Counted from the first letter of the stretch, positions 17,640 to 28,059 are shown. The stretch: DNA of 64,000 nt from Chryseobacterium indologenes (GCF_001295265.1 NZ_LJOD01000002.1:310001-374000); one strand, 5' to 3'. The notes: generated by a model not told the origin, from the letters alone. Numbers and translations: made by a program.

Positions 17640-20516
17640 GTGAGAAATTTTACAACGGTATTAAAAATAGCGCCCGCTTTTTTATTGGCCAGTACAATAA
17701 TGCATGCGCAGGCACAAGACTCTCTGCCTAAGGAGAAAAAAATTGAAGAGATTGTTCTGGTGGGGTTTGGTGCTAAAAAGAAAACAGATTTAACAGGTTC
17801 TGTTACTGCTGTTACGGAAAAGGATTTTAATAAAGGAGCCATAGTTTCAGCTGATCAGCTGATTCAGGGTAAAGCTCCGGGAGTCCGAATTACCAGTGCT
17901 GGCGGTTCCCCGGATTCTGCGCCCAATATCAGAATCCGTGGTGGGTCTTCTTTAAGTGCTTCAAATAATCCATTAATTGTTATTGACGGAATACCCTTAG
18001 ACGGAACAAATCCTGCGGGAATTAAGAATCCACTTGCACTTGTAAACCCGAATGATATTGAGTCGTTCTCAATATTAAAAGATGCTTCTGCAACAGCGAT
18101 CTACGGAGCAAGAGCCTCAAACGGTGTTATCCTGATCAAGACTAAATCCGGAGGAGGGAAGTTGAAGATGAATTTTAATACCAATGTTTCCGTAGGGCAG
18201 GTCACAAGATACATTGATGTAATGGATTCCGGGCAGTATGTTAATTTTATCAAAACCTATTTTCCAAATGATGTATGGAAGCTGGGTGTAGGGGGAAATC
18301 CTTTAAACCCTACAACAATGGGAAAGGTATATGACACCAACTGGCAGGATGTAATCTACAGAAATTCTGTATCTACGGATAATAATTTCAGTGCATCAGG
18401 AAACCTGTTCAAAGTATTACCGATAAGAGTTTCTTTGGGATATAACAGAACAGAAGGGGTTGTGAAAAATGACGATCTTGAAAGATATTCAGCGACTCTA
18501 CGTTTAACCCCAACTTTTTTTGACAAACATTTAAAAGTTGATATCAATGCTAAAGGGTACAGAATAGACAAAAAAACAATAGATGCTGATGCTGTAATTG
18601 GAGCGGCTTTATCCAGAAATCCTACATTACCCGTTTACAGTAGAGATGTATGGGGACAAGGAGGACCTAATTATTTCGGAGGATATTATCAGAATAATTA
18701 TATGGCTAACGGGAAATATAATATGACATATGATTCTAATCCACTTGGAATGTTGGAGCAAAGACACCGCCCGGAGAATACCTACCGTTTTTTAGGAAAT
18801 ATTGAGCTTGATTATAAGTTTCATTTTTTACCAGATTTAAGAGCGGTTGTTAACCTTGGAATTGAGTCATCAAGAACTAAGATTAAAGAAACTTATGATC
18901 CGAACGCAAGAAATTCAGTCATTAATTTAGTTTATAACTCTCCTGATGATATACTGTATAACCCAGGTTTAGCTTACGCAGAAAATCAATACACAAATAA
19001 CAGAAACTTTGATGCTTATTTGGTATACAATAAAAAAATCAATGATTTCTTTACCAACTTTTTGATCCAAGGGGGATATACTTATCAGGATTTCAGATAT
19101 GACGGTAATAAGGAGCAGTTTTACGCAGACCCATCTGGAAGTGGAGTCCGTATACCGCAGCCTAACAGGGCTAATCCTACTTATGGATATTTCAATCATT
19201 TGAATCTACAGTCGTTTTTTGCAAGAACGAATGTTGATATTTTAAATAAATACTTATTCACAGCTTCATTCAGAGCAGATGCTTCTTCTCTTTTCAACGG
19301 CTTTAGCAATCAATGGGGATATTTCCCATCGGCAGCATTTGCATGGAAAATGCAGGAAGAATCATTCCTAAAAGACGTAGAAGCGGTAAAAGAGTTGAAA
19401 TTAAGAATTGGCTGGGGACAGACCGGACAGCAGGATATTACACAGATTGCGAAGAGCTTTTATCCTTCACGACCTTTGTTTGCCTTAGGGGGAGAGACTT
19501 CTCAATACCTGCCTGGATATAATATTTATTCCGCTTTAGGGTTTAATAAGGATTTGAAATGGGAAACAACAACCAGCTGGAATATTGGAATTGATTTCAG
19601 TTTATTCAGAGGAAATCTTCTTTCAGGAAGTTTGGATTTTTATGACAGAAAATCTACGGACCTGTTATTGATGTCTCCACTCCCTCCAGGGCAGGGACTT
19701 ACGAATGAGTTTGCAGCCAATGTAGGATCATTAAGGAACAGAGGAGTTGAATTGAACCTGAATGTTAATCCAATCAAAAATGAAACGGTAAACTGGAATA
19801 TCTTTGGAAACATGTCCTATAATAAAGGGGAGATACTTGAGCTTGGATATTACGACAGAATTGCAGCAGGTGGAGACCTGCCTGTAGGAACAGGGGTGAA
19901 AATAGCCTATCATGTTGTAGGGCTTCAGCCTAATTCTGCGTGGATGTTTGAACAGGTATATGATTCCAACGGAAATCCAATTGCAGATACTTTTGTAGAC
20001 AGAAACGGAGATGGAAAAATTACCGATGGAGATCGTTATAACGCCCAGCTTGTCCCTAATTTTACTTTTGGATTCGGTACTTCACTCAATTATAAAAAAT
20101 GGGATTTTACAGCGAATTTCAGAGGTCAGATCGGAGGAAAAGTGTATGATGGAAGGCATGTTGCTCAGGGATTTGTTAATCAGGCCAGAAGTTCTAACTC
20201 AGAACACCTGAGCAACCTGCTTGATTTCAATAATGGAAGGTATTCATCTAATCTGGTGCAGCCTACAGATAATATGTATTTCTCAGATTATTTTTTACAT
20301 GATGCTTCTTTCCTGAGATTAGATAATGTTACCTTAGGATATAATATTGAAAAGATTTTCGGAAATAAGCTTGACCTGAGAGTCTATGGCTCTGTAAACA
20401 ATGCTTTCATTATTACAAAATATAAGGGACAGGATCCTGAAAACTTCGGAGGGGTTGATAACAACTTCTATCCAAGACCGAGAATTTATACATTAGGTTT
20501 CAATTTTAATTTTTAA
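17640..20516 (+). CDS. susC: SusC/RagA-family TonB-linked outer membrane protein
   Basis: A 958-residue outer-membrane transporter for maltooligosaccharides (substrate inferred from the adjacent amylolytic genes). It begins with a signal peptide ending MHAQAQ, then EEIVLVGFGAKKKTDLTGSV, the SusC-type TonB box and plug entry, the IRIRGGSSLSASNNPLIVIDG and TAIYGARASNGVILIKTKSG plug motifs, and a barrel ending in FNFNF. The start codon is GTG at 17640; I see no better ATG in frame. No N-terminal carboxypeptidase-regulatory repeat is present before the plug. susD follows after 12 bases. Confidence 0.95.
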   Translation: MRNFTTVLKIAPAFLLASTIMHAQAQDSLPKEKKIEEIVLVGFGAKKKTDLTGSVTAVTEKDFNKGAIVSADQLIQGKAPGVRITSAGGSPDSAPNIRIRGGSSLSASNNPLIVIDGIPLDGTNPAGIKNPLALVNPNDIESFSILKDASATAIYGARASNGVILIKTKSGGGKLKMNFNTNVSVGQVTRYIDVMDSGQYVNFIKTYFPNDVWKLGVGGNPLNPTTMGKVYDTNWQDVIYRNSVSTDNNFSASGNLFKVLPIRVSLGYNRTEGVVKNDDLERYSATLRLTPTFFDKHLKVDINAKGYRIDKKTIDADAVIGAALSRNPTLPVYSRDVWGQGGPNYFGGYYQNNYMANGKYNMTYDSNPLGMLEQRHRPENTYRFLGNIELDYKFHFLPDLRAVVNLGIESSRTKIKETYDPNARNSVINLVYNSPDDILYNPGLAYAENQYTNNRNFDAYLVYNKKINDFFTNFLIQGGYTYQDFRYDGNKEQFYADPSGSGVRIPQPNRANPTYGYFNHLNLQSFFARTNVDILNKYLFTASFRADASSLFNGFSNQWGYFPSAAFAWKMQEESFLKDVEAVKELKLRIGWGQTGQQDITQIAKSFYPSRPLFALGGETSQYLPGYNIYSALGFNKDLKWETTTSWNIGIDFSLFRGNLLSGSLDFYDRKSTDLLLMSPLPPGQGLTNEFAANVGSLRNRGVELNLNVNPIKNETVNWNIFGNMSYNKGEILELGYYDRIAAGGDLPVGTGVKIAYHVVGLQPNSAWMFEQVYDSNGNPIADTFVDRNGDGKITDGDRYNAQLVPNFTFGFGTSLNYKKWDFTANFRGQIGGKVYDGRHVAQGFVNQARSSNSEHLSNLLDFNNGRYSSNLVQPTDNMYFSDYFLHDASFLRLDNVTLGYNIEKIFGNKLDLRVYGSVNNAFIITKYKGQDPENFGGVDNNFYPRPRIYTLGFNFNF

Positions 20517-20528
20517 TCTGGCATAACA

Positions 20529-22082
20529 ATGAAAAAGATAAAAATATATAGTTTAGTAATAATGGCAGGTTTGTTTTTTAGTGCCTGTACTAGCGATCTG
20601 GAAACAGAACCAAAATATGAACTCACATTGGAAGAACTTTTGATAAGAGATCCCAATGCAGTAGAAGGACTTTTGTCCAGAATGTATTCTACATTCGCTT
20701 TGTCAAGTGTAAGTGGCCCTGGCGATTCTGATATCGCAGGAGCCAATGCAGGAGAATCTCCATTTATTCGGGGTTTAGTAAATCTTAATGATTTTACAGC
20801 TGACGGAATGAAAAACAGATGGGGAGATAATGGTCTTGATCAATTAACAACAACTACAGGCTGGAATTCAAATAATAAATTTTTCAAATATGTTTATGAC
20901 AGAATTTATTATACCATTCCTCAAACTACCAACTTGATATTGATCCTGAAAAATAAAGTAGATGTTGCTAATGAAGATCAGTATATCAGTGAACTACGTT
21001 TTTTACGAGCTCTTTCTTATTATTATCTTATTGACTTTTTTGGGAAAGGAGCATTGGTAAACGATACAACATTCGAAACAACAGCTCCGCTTCCAGAATC
21101 TTCCAGAACAGAACTTTTTAATTTTGTTGAAACGGAACTGAAAGAGATTGAAGGAAAAATTGCTCCGTCCAATACATACGGAAGAGCTAATCAGGCGGTT
21201 GTACAGATGCTTTTAGCCAAACTTTATCTGAACGCCGAAGTCTACACAGGAACGGCAAGATACACAGATGCTGCTACATATGCTTCTAAAGTGATTGCAA
21301 ATGGAAATTATCAGCTTGAAACTAATTTTGCTAAAAATTTCAGAGCAGATAATAATACCTCCAAAGAAATTATTTTTCCGCTTATCGCAGATGCAATCAC
21401 TTCACAGAGTTATGGAAATACCACTTATATCGTAAATGGTAACCTCAATTCCACAACAATGAATCTTGCCACTTATGGAGCAACAGAAGGATGGGGTGGG
21501 CACAGAGCTACAAAAGCCTGGTATGGCCTTTTTGCTCCTAATGCTGCCGGACTTGCTGCAAGTACTGATATAAGAGCTCAACAATTCTGGATGACAGGCC
21601 ACAATTATGAAATGAATGATTATAAAGAGTGGACAGATGGTTACCCTTCAATTAAATTTACTAACAAAAACTCTGATGGAACAGGTAATGTGACTTCTTT
21701 TTCGTCTACAGATTTTCCGTTGTTCAGACTGGCCGATACCTATCTTATCTATGCAGAATGTGCTCTTAGAGGAGCGTCATCAGCAACGGTACCTCAGGCC
21801 CTTACTTATGTTAATTTAATCCGTTCAAGAGCTCATGCTGATGTATTGACAAACATTTCACTGCAGACAATTTTAGATGAGCGTGGACGTGAATTAGGCT
21901 TAGAAGGAGTAAGAAGACAGGATCTGATCAGATTTGGAAAATTTACAGGCGGGACTTACTTATGGCCGTGGAAGGGAGGTATGGTAAACGGAACTTCTAT
22001 TTCTGATAACTATAAAGTTTTTCCAATTCCGGCATCAGCTCTTCAGGCAAATACGAATTTGACTCAAAATCCTGGCTATTAA
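20529..22082 (+). CDS. susD: SusD/RagB-family glycan-binding lipoprotein
   Basis: A 517-residue outer-membrane lipoprotein (FFSACTSDLETEP, lipobox FSAC, Cys20). It shows the SusD helical TPR fold with ELRFLRALSYYYLIDFFG early and the C-terminal signatures LADTYLIYAECALRG and LDERGRELGLEGVRRQDLIRFG, ending in the usual IPASALQANTNLTQNPGY. It caps the adjacent SusC pore and captures starch fragments. Twelve bases from susC, so it is translated from the same message. Confidence 0.95.
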   Translation: MKKIKIYSLVIMAGLFFSACTSDLETEPKYELTLEELLIRDPNAVEGLLSRMYSTFALSSVSGPGDSDIAGANAGESPFIRGLVNLNDFTADGMKNRWGDNGLDQLTTTTGWNSNNKFFKYVYDRIYYTIPQTTNLILILKNKVDVANEDQYISELRFLRALSYYYLIDFFGKGALVNDTTFETTAPLPESSRTELFNFVETELKEIEGKIAPSNTYGRANQAVVQMLLAKLYLNAEVYTGTARYTDAATYASKVIANGNYQLETNFAKNFRADNNTSKEIIFPLIADAITSQSYGNTTYIVNGNLNSTTMNLATYGATEGWGGHRATKAWYGLFAPNAAGLAASTDIRAQQFWMTGHNYEMNDYKEWTDGYPSIKFTNKNSDGTGNVTSFSSTDFPLFRLADTYLIYAECALRGASSATVPQALTYVNLIRSRAHADVLTNISLQTILDERGRELGLEGVRRQDLIRFGKFTGGTYLWPWKGGMVNGTSISDNYKVFPIPASALQANTNLTQNPGY

Positions 22083-22098
22083 TTTAAAATTAAAAGAA

Positions 22099-23166
22099 AT
22101 GAAGAATATCTTTAAAATTATATTTTCATCATTATTGCTGGCAATTGTTGTTTCCTGTGAAGATGATGATAAAATTACCTTAAACGAGACCTCTGCAGCA
22201 ACATTAGCTGTAGATAAAAATACTGTCGTTCTGGATAATACAACACCTCTTGCAGAAGCTTTGAAATTTACCTATACTTTTCCTTCATATAATCCTGCGG
22301 TGGTGCCATCGTATTTTGTTGAGTTGGGTATAAAAGGAAATAATTTTGCCAAGACAGAAGTGTTGGTAGCACCAAGTGATGCTGCCAGTGTCTCTATAAC
22401 ACACAAAGCATTGAACGACCTGTTGCTTAGTCTGGGAGCTAAACCAGGTGAGGCAACAAGCGTAGAAGCAAGATTCAAGACTGCTTTCAGTGAACAAACC
22501 AATTATTATTCCAATGTTCTGAACCTTACAATAACCCCATTTGTAAGTATGAAAAATCTTTATCTTGTGGGAGGTGCTACAGAGTCAGGATGGGAAAATA
22601 ATGCTAATAATCTGCCTGTATTCAGAGATCCTGCCAATGTAAACAAGTTTTATTATACAGGCTATTTTAAAGCAGATGGCTTTAAGCTTCTTGAACAATT
22701 GGGAGCGTGGCATCCACAGTGGGGGCTTACGGCAGGAAATGTTATGGTGAGTAATCTTGACGGCTCCAATGAACCGGGCGCATTTACCGCTCCTTCAGCA
22801 GGATATTATACATTTACCATTGATATTAATGCCAAAACATATTCTCTTACTCCTTATACCGTTTCATCAGCTCCTTATCCAACGATCGGAATTATCGGAT
22901 CATCAACATCAGGCGGATGGGATGCTGATCAGGACATGACCGCTTCAGCTTTAAATCCTCATATCTGGAAAGTGACAAACATTCCATTAACGGCAGGGGA
23001 GGCAAAATTCAGAGCCAATAATAGTTGGGATGTAAACTGGGGAGGAAGCACACCTTTCTCAGGTATAGCATCAGCAGGAGGAGGAAATATTCCTGTAAAT
23101 GAATCTGGAAACTATGATGTTTTCTTTAATGACCTTGACGGAAGATACCTGTTCATTAAGAAATAA
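22099..23166 (+). CDS. SusE-like outer membrane starch-binding lipoprotein
   Basis: A 355-residue lipoprotein (VVSCEDDDKITL, Cys20) with an N-terminal SusE-type Ig-like domain (residues 30-145, DKNTVVLDNTTPLAEALKFT) and two C-terminal SusE/F-like carbohydrate-binding repeats, each beginning with a LVGGATESGW or IIGSSTSGGW phrase and ending in a YTFTIDINAKTYSLT- or LFIKK-like strand. It binds glucan at the cell surface beside SusD. It is third in the susCD operon and is followed by a strong terminator. Confidence 0.9.
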   Translation: MKNIFKIIFSSLLLAIVVSCEDDDKITLNETSAATLAVDKNTVVLDNTTPLAEALKFTYTFPSYNPAVVPSYFVELGIKGNNFAKTEVLVAPSDAASVSITHKALNDLLLSLGAKPGEATSVEARFKTAFSEQTNYYSNVLNLTITPFVSMKNLYLVGGATESGWENNANNLPVFRDPANVNKFYYTGYFKADGFKLLEQLGAWHPQWGLTAGNVMVSNLDGSNEPGAFTAPSAGYYTFTIDINAKTYSLTPYTVSSAPYPTIGIIGSSTSGGWDADQDMTASALNPHIWKVTNIPLTAGEAKFRANNSWDVNWGGSTPFSGIASAGGGNIPVNESGNYDVFFNDLDGRYLFIKK

Positions 23167-23184
23167 TTTCATACATATACTCAG

Positions 23185-23214
23185 AGACTGCTGCCTGAGC
23201 AGCAGTCTTTTTTA
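23185..23214 (+). terminator. Terminator after the susC-susD-susE operon
   Basis: Perfect 10-bp stem AGACTGCTGC / GCAGCAGTCT with a CTGA tetraloop and a T-rich tail, 18 bases after the SusE-like stop. The downstream glycosidases therefore need read-through or their own promoters. Confidence 0.9.
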
Positions 23215-23238
23215 TTTTTAAGTTTATAAATAGTCATT

Positions 23239-25395
23239 ATGAAGAAAATTACTGTTGGAGCTCTTTTGCTCTCCATGATGTTTGTAGGTGTGAAAGCACA
23301 ATCTTTAAAATCTCCGGACGGAAAATTTGAAATGAATTTCCAGCTGAAACAAGGAGTGCCTTACTATAACCTGAAATACAACGGGGCCGTAGTAGTAGAA
23401 GATTCTAAATTAGGATTACGATTATTTAAAGACACAGCCATAAAATTTGCTTCTGAAATTGCCAAACCAGAAGATGCAAAGTTCGACCTGAACAACGGTT
23501 TTGCGAAGGTAGATGAAAAAAGAGACTCCAAAAATGAAACCTGGCAGCCCGTTTTAGGAGAAAAGAAAAATTATATCAATCATTACAATGAACTGGCGGT
23601 AACGCTGAATCAGGCTTCTACAGACAGAAGCATTGTAGTGAAGTTCAGACTGTTCAATGATGGGCTTGGATTCAGATATGAATTCCCGCAGCAGAAAAAC
23701 CTGAACTATTTCGTAATCAGAGAAGAAGATTCCGAGATCGATTTCCCTACAGACATGAAAGCCTGGTGGATGGTAGCTGACTATGATTCTCAGGAATACC
23801 AGTACCAGGAAACAAAAGTATCTGAAATCCCGTCAAAATGGGCTCAGGCTGCGGATGCCAATGCCTCCCAGAAGTTGATCAAAAATGCAGTTCAGTCTCC
23901 GCTAATGCTTAAAAAAGAAGGAAAAGATCCTCTTTATCTGAACGTTGCCGAAGCAGCTGTACTCGATTATCCTGCTTCCCACCTTGAAGTAGATGCACAG
24001 AATTTTAAATTCAAAACCCATCTTACTGCCGACAGACAGGGGGCAAAAGGATATATTCAGACCCCTTCCGTAACCCCTTGGAGAACGATTATCGTTTCCC
24101 CTAAAGCAGAAGAGGTAATGGATTCTAAAATGATCTTTAACCTAAATGAACCTACAAAATATACCGATACCTCCTACATTCATCCTACAAAATACATGGG
24201 AGTATGGTGGGAAATGATCATCGGTAAATCCCAGTGGGCATATTCTACAGCGGAAAACGTTCATCTCGATAAAACAGATTTTACCAAGCTTACCCCGAAC
24301 GGAAAACACGCAGCCAACAATGCCAAAGTAAAGGAATATATTGACTTTGCAGCAGAAAACGGATTCCAGGGGTTGTTGATTGAAGGCTGGAATATCGGAT
24401 GGGAAGACTGGTTCGGACATTCAAAAGAATTCGTTTTTGATTTCATTACTCCTTACCCGGATTTCGATATCAAAATGCTGAATGATTATGCTCATTCCAA
24501 AGGAATTAAGCTCATTATGCATCACGAAACGTCAGGTTCCGCAACAAACTACGAAAGATGGTCTGACAAAGCATTCCAGTTAATGAACAAATACGGATAT
24601 GATGCCGTGAAAACCGGATATGTAGGAGATATTATTCCAAGAGGAGAACACCATTATTCACAATGGACGATCAACCATTACTACAGAATTGCCGAAAAAG
24701 CCAACGAATATAAGATCATGGTGAACTCCCACGAATCCGTACGTCCAACAGGAGAAAGCCGTACCTATCCGAACTATATTTCTGCAGAAGCAGCCAGAGG
24801 AACGGAATATGAAGCATTCGGAGGGAACAAACCGGATCACCAGACCGTTCTTCCGTTTACAAGATGGATGGGAGGATCTATGGATTATACTCCGGGAATT
24901 TTCCAGACCAAACTGGATTACTATTTCCCTGGAGATAAACGTTTCGTAAAAACTACACTGGTAAAACAGCTTGCTCTTTACGTAACGATGTATATGCCTC
25001 TTCAGATGGCCGCCGACCTTCCTGAGAACTATAAAAAGCACATGGATGCATTCCAGTTCATCAAAGACGTGGCAGCAGATTGGGATGATACCAAAATCTT
25101 ATCTGCAGAGCCTGGAGATTACGTAATTACCGCCAGAAAAGCTAAAGGAACAGAAAATTGGTTTGTAGGAGGAATTACCGATGAGAACAAACGTGACTAT
25201 ACGGTAGATTTCTCTTTCCTTGATAAAGGTAAAAAATATGAGGCTGTAATTTATGAAGACGGAAAAGATGCAGATTACATAGACAACCCTCAAAGCTATA
25301 ACATCTACAAAAAACAGATCACAAGCAAATCAAAAATTAATTTCAAAATGGCAAGAAGTGGCGGTTTCGCAATTTCTATTAAGCCTGTAAATTAA
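23239..25395 (+). CDS. susB: Glycoside hydrolase family 97 alpha-glucosidase (SusB type)
   Basis: A 718-residue periplasmic enzyme with signal peptide (FVGVKAQ). It has an N-terminal beta-super-sandwich, a catalytic (beta/alpha)8 barrel and a C-terminal beta domain. Glu430 in HHETSG, Glu499 in NSHESVRP and Glu523 in GTEYEAFGG match, with identical spacing, the base pair and general acid of inverting B. thetaiotaomicron SusB (Glu439, Glu508, Glu532). It should release glucose from maltooligosaccharides using Ca2+. Length is full for the family. It lies between two terminators and so may be transcribed separately. Confidence 0.95.
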   Translation: MKKITVGALLLSMMFVGVKAQSLKSPDGKFEMNFQLKQGVPYYNLKYNGAVVVEDSKLGLRLFKDTAIKFASEIAKPEDAKFDLNNGFAKVDEKRDSKNETWQPVLGEKKNYINHYNELAVTLNQASTDRSIVVKFRLFNDGLGFRYEFPQQKNLNYFVIREEDSEIDFPTDMKAWWMVADYDSQEYQYQETKVSEIPSKWAQAADANASQKLIKNAVQSPLMLKKEGKDPLYLNVAEAAVLDYPASHLEVDAQNFKFKTHLTADRQGAKGYIQTPSVTPWRTIIVSPKAEEVMDSKMIFNLNEPTKYTDTSYIHPTKYMGVWWEMIIGKSQWAYSTAENVHLDKTDFTKLTPNGKHAANNAKVKEYIDFAAENGFQGLLIEGWNIGWEDWFGHSKEFVFDFITPYPDFDIKMLNDYAHSKGIKLIMHHETSGSATNYERWSDKAFQLMNKYGYDAVKTGYVGDIIPRGEHHYSQWTINHYYRIAEKANEYKIMVNSHESVRPTGESRTYPNYISAEAARGTEYEAFGGNKPDHQTVLPFTRWMGGSMDYTPGIFQTKLDYYFPGDKRFVKTTLVKQLALYVTMYMPLQMAADLPENYKKHMDAFQFIKDVAADWDDTKILSAEPGDYVITARKAKGTENWFVGGITDENKRDYTVDFSFLDKGKKYEAVIYEDGKDADYIDNPQSYNIYKKQITSKSKINFKMARSGGFAISIKPVN

Positions 25396-25417
25396 ATTTA
25401 AAATTCATATGTTTGTT

Positions 25418-25460
25418 ATACCCCGGCTCATTATACATTGGGAAATGGGCCGGGGTATTT
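25418..25460 (+). terminator. Terminator of susB
   Basis: ATACCCCGGC (25418-25427) pairs with GCCGGGGTAT (25449-25458); the inner CATT/AATG bases extend the stem. A short T run follows. It begins 22 bases after the susB stop. Confidence 0.75.
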
Positions 25461-25482
25461 AATTGGAATAACTGATAACCAA

Positions 25483-25625
25483 ATGAAAAAAGCCTTTTGC
25501 TGATCCTTTTGCTCAGCTATTGTTCCATTTTTGGTCAGGAAAGAAAAAATATCGCTGCATTTGAGTTGGCTGGACATTCAGAAGCTTTGTGCATTCGTGG
25601 CCGTATAAATGATATAACAGCCTAA
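25483..25625 (+). pseudogene. Frameshifted remnant of a small signal-peptide gene
   Basis: ATG at 25483 is followed by six A and a stop after six codons. If one more A is supplied, the frame reads MKK then SLLLILLLSYCSIFGQE, a clear signal peptide, and continues AFELAGHSEALCIRGRINDI to a stop at 25623-25625. The total would be only about 47 residues, so the downstream part also looks truncated. It is most likely a decayed gene between susB and susA; a sequencing indel is the alternative. The family is not recognised. Confidence 0.5.
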
Positions 25626-25669
25626 TGGCTTGTTGTTTTAAAAAAAATAATCCTAAATTGAATACTCTT

Positions 25670-27529
25670 ATGAAAAAAATATACATTGTTTCCGCACTCA
25701 CGATAGCTGTCACAGCATTCTCACAAAAACCGCTCGAAAAAGTAGAGCCTGCTTTCTGGTGGAAAGGAATGAAAAATCCTGAACTCCAGATTATGGTGTA
25801 TGGAAAAGACGTTGCTAACCATCAGATTGAGCTGTCAGAAGGTGTGAAAATAAAAGATATTCAGAAAACTGACAATCCCAATTATGCTTTTGTTACCGTT
25901 AATACCAATGAAATCAATATTCAGAAATTTACCATCAACATTAAAAACGGTCAGCAGAATCTGGGATCATACTCTTATGAACTGAAGCAGAGAAATCCCG
26001 GATCAGCGGACCGCGAATCCTTCTCCTCAAAAGATGTGATGTATCTCATTATGCCGGACCGCTTTGCCAATGGTGACGAAAGCAACGACTCCCGGCCGGA
26101 TCTGACAGAAAAAGCAGACCGCAGGCTTCCCAACGGAAGACACGGCGGCGACTTAAAAGGGATCATCAAAAATATTGATTATATTCAAAACCTGGGGGCT
26201 ACAGCGGTATGGCTGACACCTGTAAATGAAGACAATGAAAAGGTGTATTCCTATCACGGATATGCACAGACTGATCTCTATAAAATAGATGGAAGATACG
26301 GCACTAACGAAGAGTACAGGGAGCTTTCCCGTGAGCTGAACAAAAGAAAAATGATGCTGATCATGGATTACGTTACCAATCACTGGGGCGTTTCCCACTG
26401 GATGATCAAAGATCTGCCTTCCAAAGACTGGATCCATTGGTTTAATGATGGAGAAAAAGGGTTCAGACGGTCCAACTATAAAACAACCACTCAATTTGAT
26501 ACCAACGCATCTGAAATTGATAAAAAATACGCCCTGGACGGCTGGTTTGATACAACAATGCCCGATATTAACCAGAAAAACCCTCTGGTATTGAAATACC
26601 TTACCCAGAATGCCATCTGGTGGATTGAATATGCTGAATTAGGAGGCTTCCGGGTAGATACCTATCCCTACAATGATAAAGAAGCAATGGCTGCCTGGGC
26701 AAAAGCCATTACCGATGAATATCCTAAATTTAACATCGTAGGAGAATCATGGCTTTATACTGCAGGCCAGATCTCAGCATGGCAGAAAAATTCTAAAACA
26801 GGAGAAGCAGCCGGCTACAACTCCAATCTGCCTTCCGTAATGGATTTCATGCTCTTTGGTGATATGCCGAAAGCTTTTAAGGAAAAAGAAAGCTGGGACA
26901 GTGGAATGATAAAACTCTACAATTCATTTACCAGCGATTTTTTATATCCTGATATCAACAATATCCTCGTGTTTTTCGAAAACCATGACACCGAACGTTG
27001 GAATGAAATTTTCAAAGGAGATCCGAAAACCTACAAAATGGCACTGGCGCTCATTGCTACTGTTCGTGGAATTCCGCAGATCTATTACGGTTCAGAAATC
27101 GGAATGCGCGGGAATAAGAAAAAAGGCGGTGATGCCGATATCCGAAGAGACTTCCCGGGAGGCTGGAAATCCGACAGGCAGAATGCGTTCAATCCATCAG
27201 AGCAAACCTCTGAGCAAAAAGAATTTTATCAGTTTACACAGAAATTATTAAACTGGAGAAAAGGAAAAGAAGTTATCCACACCGGTAAAACCAAGAATTA
27301 TGTCCCTAAAGATGGCGTTTTTACCTATTTCAGATACAATGATAAAGAAAGTGTAATGGTTATAATCAATAACAATAAAAAAGACCAGACCATAGATCTG
27401 AATTATTTTGAAGAATCCCTCAGGGGAGTTTCTAAAGGGAAAGAAATCATTTCCGGAATAGACCTGAACTTAACACATAGTATAACAATTCCAGCAAAAA
27501 CGTCGTTTATTATTGAACTTGAAAAATAA
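25670..27529 (+). CDS. susA: GH13 alpha-amylase, SusA/neopullulanase-cyclomaltodextrinase type
   Basis: A 619-residue periplasmic enzyme with signal peptide (IAVTAFSQ), an N-terminal cyclomaltodextrinase beta domain (residues 20-125) and a GH13 barrel. The four GH13 regions are visible: MDYVTNH, GGFRVDTYPY with nucleophile Asp330, GESW with acid Glu359, and FFENHDT with Asp440. It cleaves alpha-1,4 links of maltooligosaccharides, cyclodextrins or pullulan. I use the ATG at 25670 because the 15 upstream in-frame codons (MACCFKKNN...) precede the signal peptide and have no such role. A SnoaL-like gene follows after 9 bases. Confidence 0.94.
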   Translation: MKKIYIVSALTIAVTAFSQKPLEKVEPAFWWKGMKNPELQIMVYGKDVANHQIELSEGVKIKDIQKTDNPNYAFVTVNTNEINIQKFTINIKNGQQNLGSYSYELKQRNPGSADRESFSSKDVMYLIMPDRFANGDESNDSRPDLTEKADRRLPNGRHGGDLKGIIKNIDYIQNLGATAVWLTPVNEDNEKVYSYHGYAQTDLYKIDGRYGTNEEYRELSRELNKRKMMLIMDYVTNHWGVSHWMIKDLPSKDWIHWFNDGEKGFRRSNYKTTTQFDTNASEIDKKYALDGWFDTTMPDINQKNPLVLKYLTQNAIWWIEYAELGGFRVDTYPYNDKEAMAAWAKAITDEYPKFNIVGESWLYTAGQISAWQKNSKTGEAAGYNSNLPSVMDFMLFGDMPKAFKEKESWDSGMIKLYNSFTSDFLYPDINNILVFFENHDTERWNEIFKGDPKTYKMALALIATVRGIPQIYYGSEIGMRGNKKKGGDADIRRDFPGGWKSDRQNAFNPSEQTSEQKEFYQFTQKLLNWRKGKEVIHTGKTKNYVPKDGVFTYFRYNDKESVMVIINNNKKDQTIDLNYFEESLRGVSKGKEIISGIDLNLTHSITIPAKTSFIIELEK

Positions 27530-27538
27530 ATAATACCT

Positions 27539-28057
27539 ATGAAAAAAATACTAGCTGTCTATACATTAATCCTGTTTTTATCGGGATTTTCGATACTTTC
27601 GGCCCAGTCTGTCAAAACATTTGAGAAGGAAAAATCAGAGATCAGCATCATGCTTGACGGCTTTAATACGGCTGCTGCCAAAGCCGATTTTAATGCCTAT
27701 TTCAATTATTTTGCCGATGAATCCACCTTTATAGGAACCGATGCCACAGAAATTTGGGATAAAAAAGCATTCATGGTCTGGGCAAAACCTTATTTCGACA
27801 AAAAGAAGACCTGGAACTTTACCGCCCTGAAAAGAAATATCCATTTCAGCAAAGACGGGAAACTGGCATGGTTTGATGAACTATTGAATACTCAAATGAA
27901 AATCTGCAGAGGCTCAGGTGTGGTAGAAAAAATCAATGGCAGCTGGAAAGTAAAGCAATATGTACTTTCCATGACAGTTCCTAACGATGTAGTAGACAAA
28001 GTAGTGGCTGAAAAAACGGCTATAGAAGACGTGTTGATTCAAGAATTAAAGAAATAA
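27539..28057 (+). CDS. Exported SnoaL/NTF2-like protein
   Basis: A 172-residue protein with signal peptide (FSILSAQ) and a SnoaL-type cone fold (MLDGFNTAAAKADFNAYFNYFADESTFIGTDATEIWDKKAF, then the WKVKQYVLSMTVPNDV strand). Such proteins are small-ligand binders or are enzymatically inert. It is squeezed between the GH13 gene (9 bases) and the sugar-symporter gene (2 bases), so it is part of the maltodextrin operon, but what it adds is unknown. Confidence 0.82.
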   Translation: MKKILAVYTLILFLSGFSILSAQSVKTFEKEKSEISIMLDGFNTAAAKADFNAYFNYFADESTFIGTDATEIWDKKAFMVWAKPYFDKKKTWNFTALKRNIHFSKDGKLAWFDELLNTQMKICRGSGVVEKINGSWKVKQYVLSMTVPNDVVDKVVAEKTAIEDVLIQELKK

Positions 28058-28059
28058 AG

